A DNA stretch of 41,521 bases, taken from positions 1-41,521 of the forward strand of contig WRJC01000025.1 in NCBI GenBank assembly GCA_009782405.1. The letters run 5' to 3'. A program made the translations under genes and the position numbers. Source of the stretch: Oscillospiraceae bacterium. GTDB lineage: Bacteria > Bacillota_A > Clostridia > Oscillospirales > WRJC01. Below, piece by piece: positions 38,954-41,521 of the stretch (position 1 is its first letter; the number at the start of each line of letters is the position of its first letter). The notes under the pieces are model-generated. The model made no database searches, had not been told where the DNA came from, and saw nothing but the letters and a program-made list of their open reading frames with translations.

Positions 38954-41073
38954 CCGATGACTTTTATGCCCTCCGGCACGTGCGTCTCCAAACTCACTTT
39001 CCCATCGACGCGCCTCCATTCAACCGAGATTGTGCCAAGGGGGGTTTCTATATGCCCTTTGCAGAAATCGAGTTCCGGCACAAATTCGGGCTTTATCGAA
39101 ACCTCCTCGTATCCGGGCTTTGCGATGTTGATGCCCACGAGGGTTTTCATAATCCACGACATGAAATCGGAATACATATGGTGGTTTTTGGAGTTTCCGG
39201 GCTGCCAGGTCTCCCACAGCGTGGTGGCGCCGCAGTCGAGCCAGCGCATATATGAGGGATAGCCGCTTGCGGTTATTATTTTATACGCATATCCGGCGAG
39301 CCCTACCGCATTGAGCGCGGCGTAGAGGCTTGGAAGGCCGACCATTCCGCAGTCGTGATGGAAATCCCTGTCCTCGACGAGTTTTTTTAATTGGGCTTTG
39401 ATAGGTTCAAAATCCCCCGCAGTCACATGGGCTATGGTGAGCGCGACCGCCGTCTGTTCGTTTATCTTGCAAGTGCCGTCCTCGTTTGTGTAATGGGATT
39501 TATACAACAGCGTGGCGGATTCGAGGTCGGCTTTGTATTTTTGCTCCAAGTTTTTGTCGTTTGCAAGTGTGGCCGCGAGCAGCGCGTATTTCAGAAATTT
39601 TATGAGAAATGCCTGATTTACGAGCTTTCTCGGCGTTTTTGTGGGCGTTGGGCAGGCCCAGTCGTCGAGCCCGAAATCGATAAGCCCGTCGCTTTCCTTG
39701 CGGGTTTCCAAAAATGCGAAATACCGCTCGAAATAGGGAAGGCTGTCTGTGAGAAGCGAGCTTTCGGCTGTGTGCAGATATATCCTGTAGGGTATTTCAA
39801 ACAATATGCCCTCGGACACAGGCCCGTTGCCCCATTCGTATCCCCAGCCGCCGGTCGGGATTATGCCGGGCACGGAACCGTCAGGGCGCATCGAGTCGAG
39901 CACGTCCGCGTGCCATTTTTCAAGCAGCTTTGCTATGCCGAAGTTAGTCAGCATCTGCTCGGCGGAGGCCTGCGCGTCGTTTGCCCAGCCCAGTTTTTCC
40001 CTGGTGGGGCAGTCGGTGGGCATATAGAAAAGATTGGAGTATGTGGCCATCTGCCCGATTTCAAACAATTTGTTCAGCCTCTCGTCCGAGCATTCGAAAC
40101 CTGATATCTTTTTGATGTCCTGGTGCACGAATATGCCCGTGACCGTGTCGAAGCCTGGGTCCTTGAGCCCTTCGATTTCGACGCACCTGAATCCGTGGTA
40201 GCAAAACATCGGCGACCAGACAAATTCCTTGCCGTTGCATATGAATTTGTCGGTCATGAACTCGCTCTGCCGGTAAAACCCGACCATTCCGTTATGCTGC
40301 AAGGCATAGTCGCAGTTCACCGTTTCCGCGTATCTGATCGTGAGCAGATCCCCGCTTTGCTGCCTGACCTTCAGCCGTACATAGCCCGAAATGTTTTGCC
40401 CAATGTCAAACACATATTTGTCCGGGCCCGTCTGGACCATGTTCACGGTTTTGTACGTTGCGCACTCGCGTATGGGTTCGCAGAGGCATTCTTTGAATTT
40501 GCCTTTTGGCGGCGTTTGGTCGGTTATGGCGTTTGCCCAGCCGCTGTCGTCATAGCCGAGGCAGTAGGCCTCCGGGTCGTGCAGGCGCGAGTCGAAATGC
40601 TCCCCGCTTCGAAGGTGGTTGAAAGTCACCGGGGTTTTGTCGGTGCATTTCCAGCTGTCATCCGAGACAAGCGCGGTTTGCCCGTCGATTTCCAGTTTCA
40701 ATATGAATTTGGGGTTGTCGCGCCACGGGGCTTCGTTATGGTTCCAGGGCGTCGCAAACGATTCGTTGTAGAACCCGTTGCCACAGATCACGGCGAATAC
40801 ATTTTCTCCCGGCAGCAGCATATCGGTCACATCGTATGAGTTGTACCACAGAGTCTTGTTGTAGTCGGAGACCGGGGCGGTGAACAGGTCTTCGGTTATT
40901 TTTTTCCCGTTTAGATAAAAATACCCGTACCCGAGCCCGCACACATATACTTTCGCGCTTTTGGCCGGCTGCGCCGCGAATATTTTGCGAAACATCACGC
41001 ACGGGCTTTTTTTTGCGTCAAATTCTTTGACATGGGGGATATCCGCTTTGACAAAATCGATGTTTTCAAACAT
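38950..41073 (-). CDS. Alpha-L-rhamnosidase, GH78 family
   Basis: Inverting exo-glycosidase predicted to release L-rhamnose from oligosaccharides or glycosides. 707 residues, on the short side for GH78. N-terminal beta-sandwich domains cover about 25-320 (YVCGLGYGYFYLNGKKI, then GYVRLKVRQQSGD), the (alpha/alpha)6 barrel about 325-620 with TDCPTREKLGWANDAQ and candidate acid E359, and LIDFGLDDWACPTPT further on, then a C-terminal beta domain (NHHMYSDFMSWIMKTLVGI to the end). No signal peptide; cytoplasmic. Good GGAGG site. It is divergent from an SBP gene, repeating the hydrolase/SBP pairing seen at the left of the window. Confidence 0.93.
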   Translation of the reverse strand: MFENIDFVKADIPHVKEFDAKKSPCVMFRKIFAAQPAKSAKVYVCGLGYGYFYLNGKKITEDLFTAPVSDYNKTLWYNSYDVTDMLLPGENVFAVICGNGFYNESFATPWNHNEAPWRDNPKFILKLEIDGQTALVSDDSWKCTDKTPVTFNHLRSGEHFDSRLHDPEAYCLGYDDSGWANAITDQTPPKGKFKECLCEPIRECATYKTVNMVQTGPDKYVFDIGQNISGYVRLKVRQQSGDLLTIRYAETVNCDYALQHNGMVGFYRQSEFMTDKFICNGKEFVWSPMFCYHGFRCVEIEGLKDPGFDTVTGIFVHQDIKKISGFECSDERLNKLFEIGQMATYSNLFYMPTDCPTREKLGWANDAQASAEQMLTNFGIAKLLEKWHADVLDSMRPDGSVPGIIPTGGWGYEWGNGPVSEGILFEIPYRIYLHTAESSLLTDSLPYFERYFAFLETRKESDGLIDFGLDDWACPTPTKTPRKLVNQAFLIKFLKYALLAATLANDKNLEQKYKADLESATLLYKSHYTNEDGTCKINEQTAVALTIAHVTAGDFEPIKAQLKKLVEDRDFHHDCGMVGLPSLYAALNAVGLAGYAYKIITASGYPSYMRWLDCGATTLWETWQPGNSKNHHMYSDFMSWIMKTLVGINIAKPGYEEVSIKPEFVPELDFCKGHIETPLGTISVEWRRVDGKVSLETHVPEGIKVIG

Positions 41074-41110
41074 ATTTGCCTCCTTAGCTGTTTTTTTTGG
41101 TTTTGTATGG

Positions 41111-41139
41111 TTGACTTTCCGGCAGTTTCATGCTACAAT
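41111..41139 (+). promoter_or_regulatory. Promoter of the right-edge SBP gene
   Basis: TTGACT (41111-41116), 17 bp, TACAAT (41134-41139), upstream of the ATG at 41227. No clear promoter for the divergent rhamnosidase was found. Confidence 0.7.
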
Positions 41140-41226
41140 GATAGCAATAAAATGTTAAAAATGGATTAATATTGATCCCAAAAAACAAAAAATTTTTTGT
41201 TAATTTTAAGATAGGAATAATTTTTT

Positions 41227-41521
41227 ATGAAAAAAAGCATTTTGGCCATATTGATTGCACTCGCGGCATTGTTTGCCATATCCTGCCAAGACGGGCCCAA
41301 ATCCGGGGACACTTCCGAAAACGCGCCTTCCTCGGATAAAACGGGCGAACAGGCAAAAGAAAAGGAAGAAACCGGCGACGGGTTTGCCAACCGGCAAAAC
41401 ATCGACGACGGCATAGGGGAGCATGATTTCGGCGGCGCGGAATTCAACGTCGTGCTCTCGACCAAGCAGATGCAGGAGCCGTATTTCGTCGAGGAGCAGA
41501 CGGGCTCGATCATCGACGACG
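41227..41521 (+). CDS. Solute-binding lipoprotein, 3' end cut by window edge
   Basis: First 98 codons of a gene leaving the window. MKKSILAILIALAALFAISC gives a signal peptide with lipobox FAISC and C20, then an acidic Lys/Glu linker, then EHDFGGAEFNVVL and EEQTGSIIDD, which match the opening of the mature domain in the other solute-binding proteins here (DFGG-F, then a Glu/Asp-rich segment before NRK). So it is the sixth member of the set. Divergent from the GH78 gene, which suggests a rhamnose-containing ligand (inference). Confidence 0.8.
   Translation, partial: MKKSILAILIALAALFAISCQDGPKSGDTSENAPSSDKTGEQAKEKEETGDGFANRQNIDDGIGEHDFGGAEFNVVLSTKQMQEPYFVEEQTGSIIDD

Overview
The window looks like chromosome of an anaerobic, fermentative Bacillota (class Clostridia is the best guess). 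Reasons: a darA-holB-ricT cluster as in Bacillus and Clostridium, a BlaI-type repressor with an M56 partner, a MtaA/UroD-like protein, strong AGGAGG ribosome binding sites, sigma-A promoters (TTGACA, 17 bp, TATAAT) often with an extended -10 TG, and many long lipoprotein solute-binding proteins. No rRNA, CRISPR array, phage or plasmid gene was seen. The only mobile element is a transposase cut by the left edge.

Layout. 1-1082: IS4-type transposase remnant. 1247-9883: glycan region with GH29 fucosidase plus solute-binding lipoprotein (SBP) in one operon, a second short GH29 gene divergent from a second SBP, and a GH-like TIM-barrel gene in an operon with a third SBP. 10031-12318: blaR1-like M56 sensor protease and BlaI-like repressor, with promoter and operator-like repeats upstream. 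12690-13551: tRNA-Ala(GGC), a small lipoprotein gene and tRNA-Arg(ACG), separated by terminators. 13754-14866: Gfo/Idh/MocA dehydrogenase. 14957-19866: four-gene operon of UroD-like methyltransferase, Cys-type sulfatase, SBP and CysM-like cysteine synthase.

19940-26676: housekeeping run on the minus strand: P-loop protein, YaaO-like PLP decarboxylase, darA, holB, ricT, a lipoprotein and recG. 26824-28734: Gfo/Idh/MocA dehydrogenase and a sugar isomerase-like TIM barrel. 28893-32106: Sfp-type transferase, PfkB kinase, D-lyxose isomerase-like cupin, DUF4234 and DUF2752 membrane proteins. 32128-35433: flavin reductase, second UroD-like protein and an SBP that is a close paralogue of the one at 15860-17374. 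35509-37883: zinc-ribbon membrane protein and rlmD. 37979-38953: ComEC-like metallo-hydrolase. 38950-41073: GH78 rhamnosidase, divergent from the start of a sixth SBP gene at the right edge.

How it works together: the organism appears to bind oligosaccharides or decorated sugars with a set of specialised lipoproteins, import them through permeases encoded elsewhere (none lie here), and remove fucose, rhamnose and sulfate inside the cell, since the hydrolases have no signal peptides. Gfo/Idh dehydrogenases, isomerases and a PfkB kinase would then process the sugars. The least familiar part is the repeated linkage of a UroD/methyltransferase-like protein with an SBP, once with a sulfatase and cysteine synthase and once with a flavin reductase.
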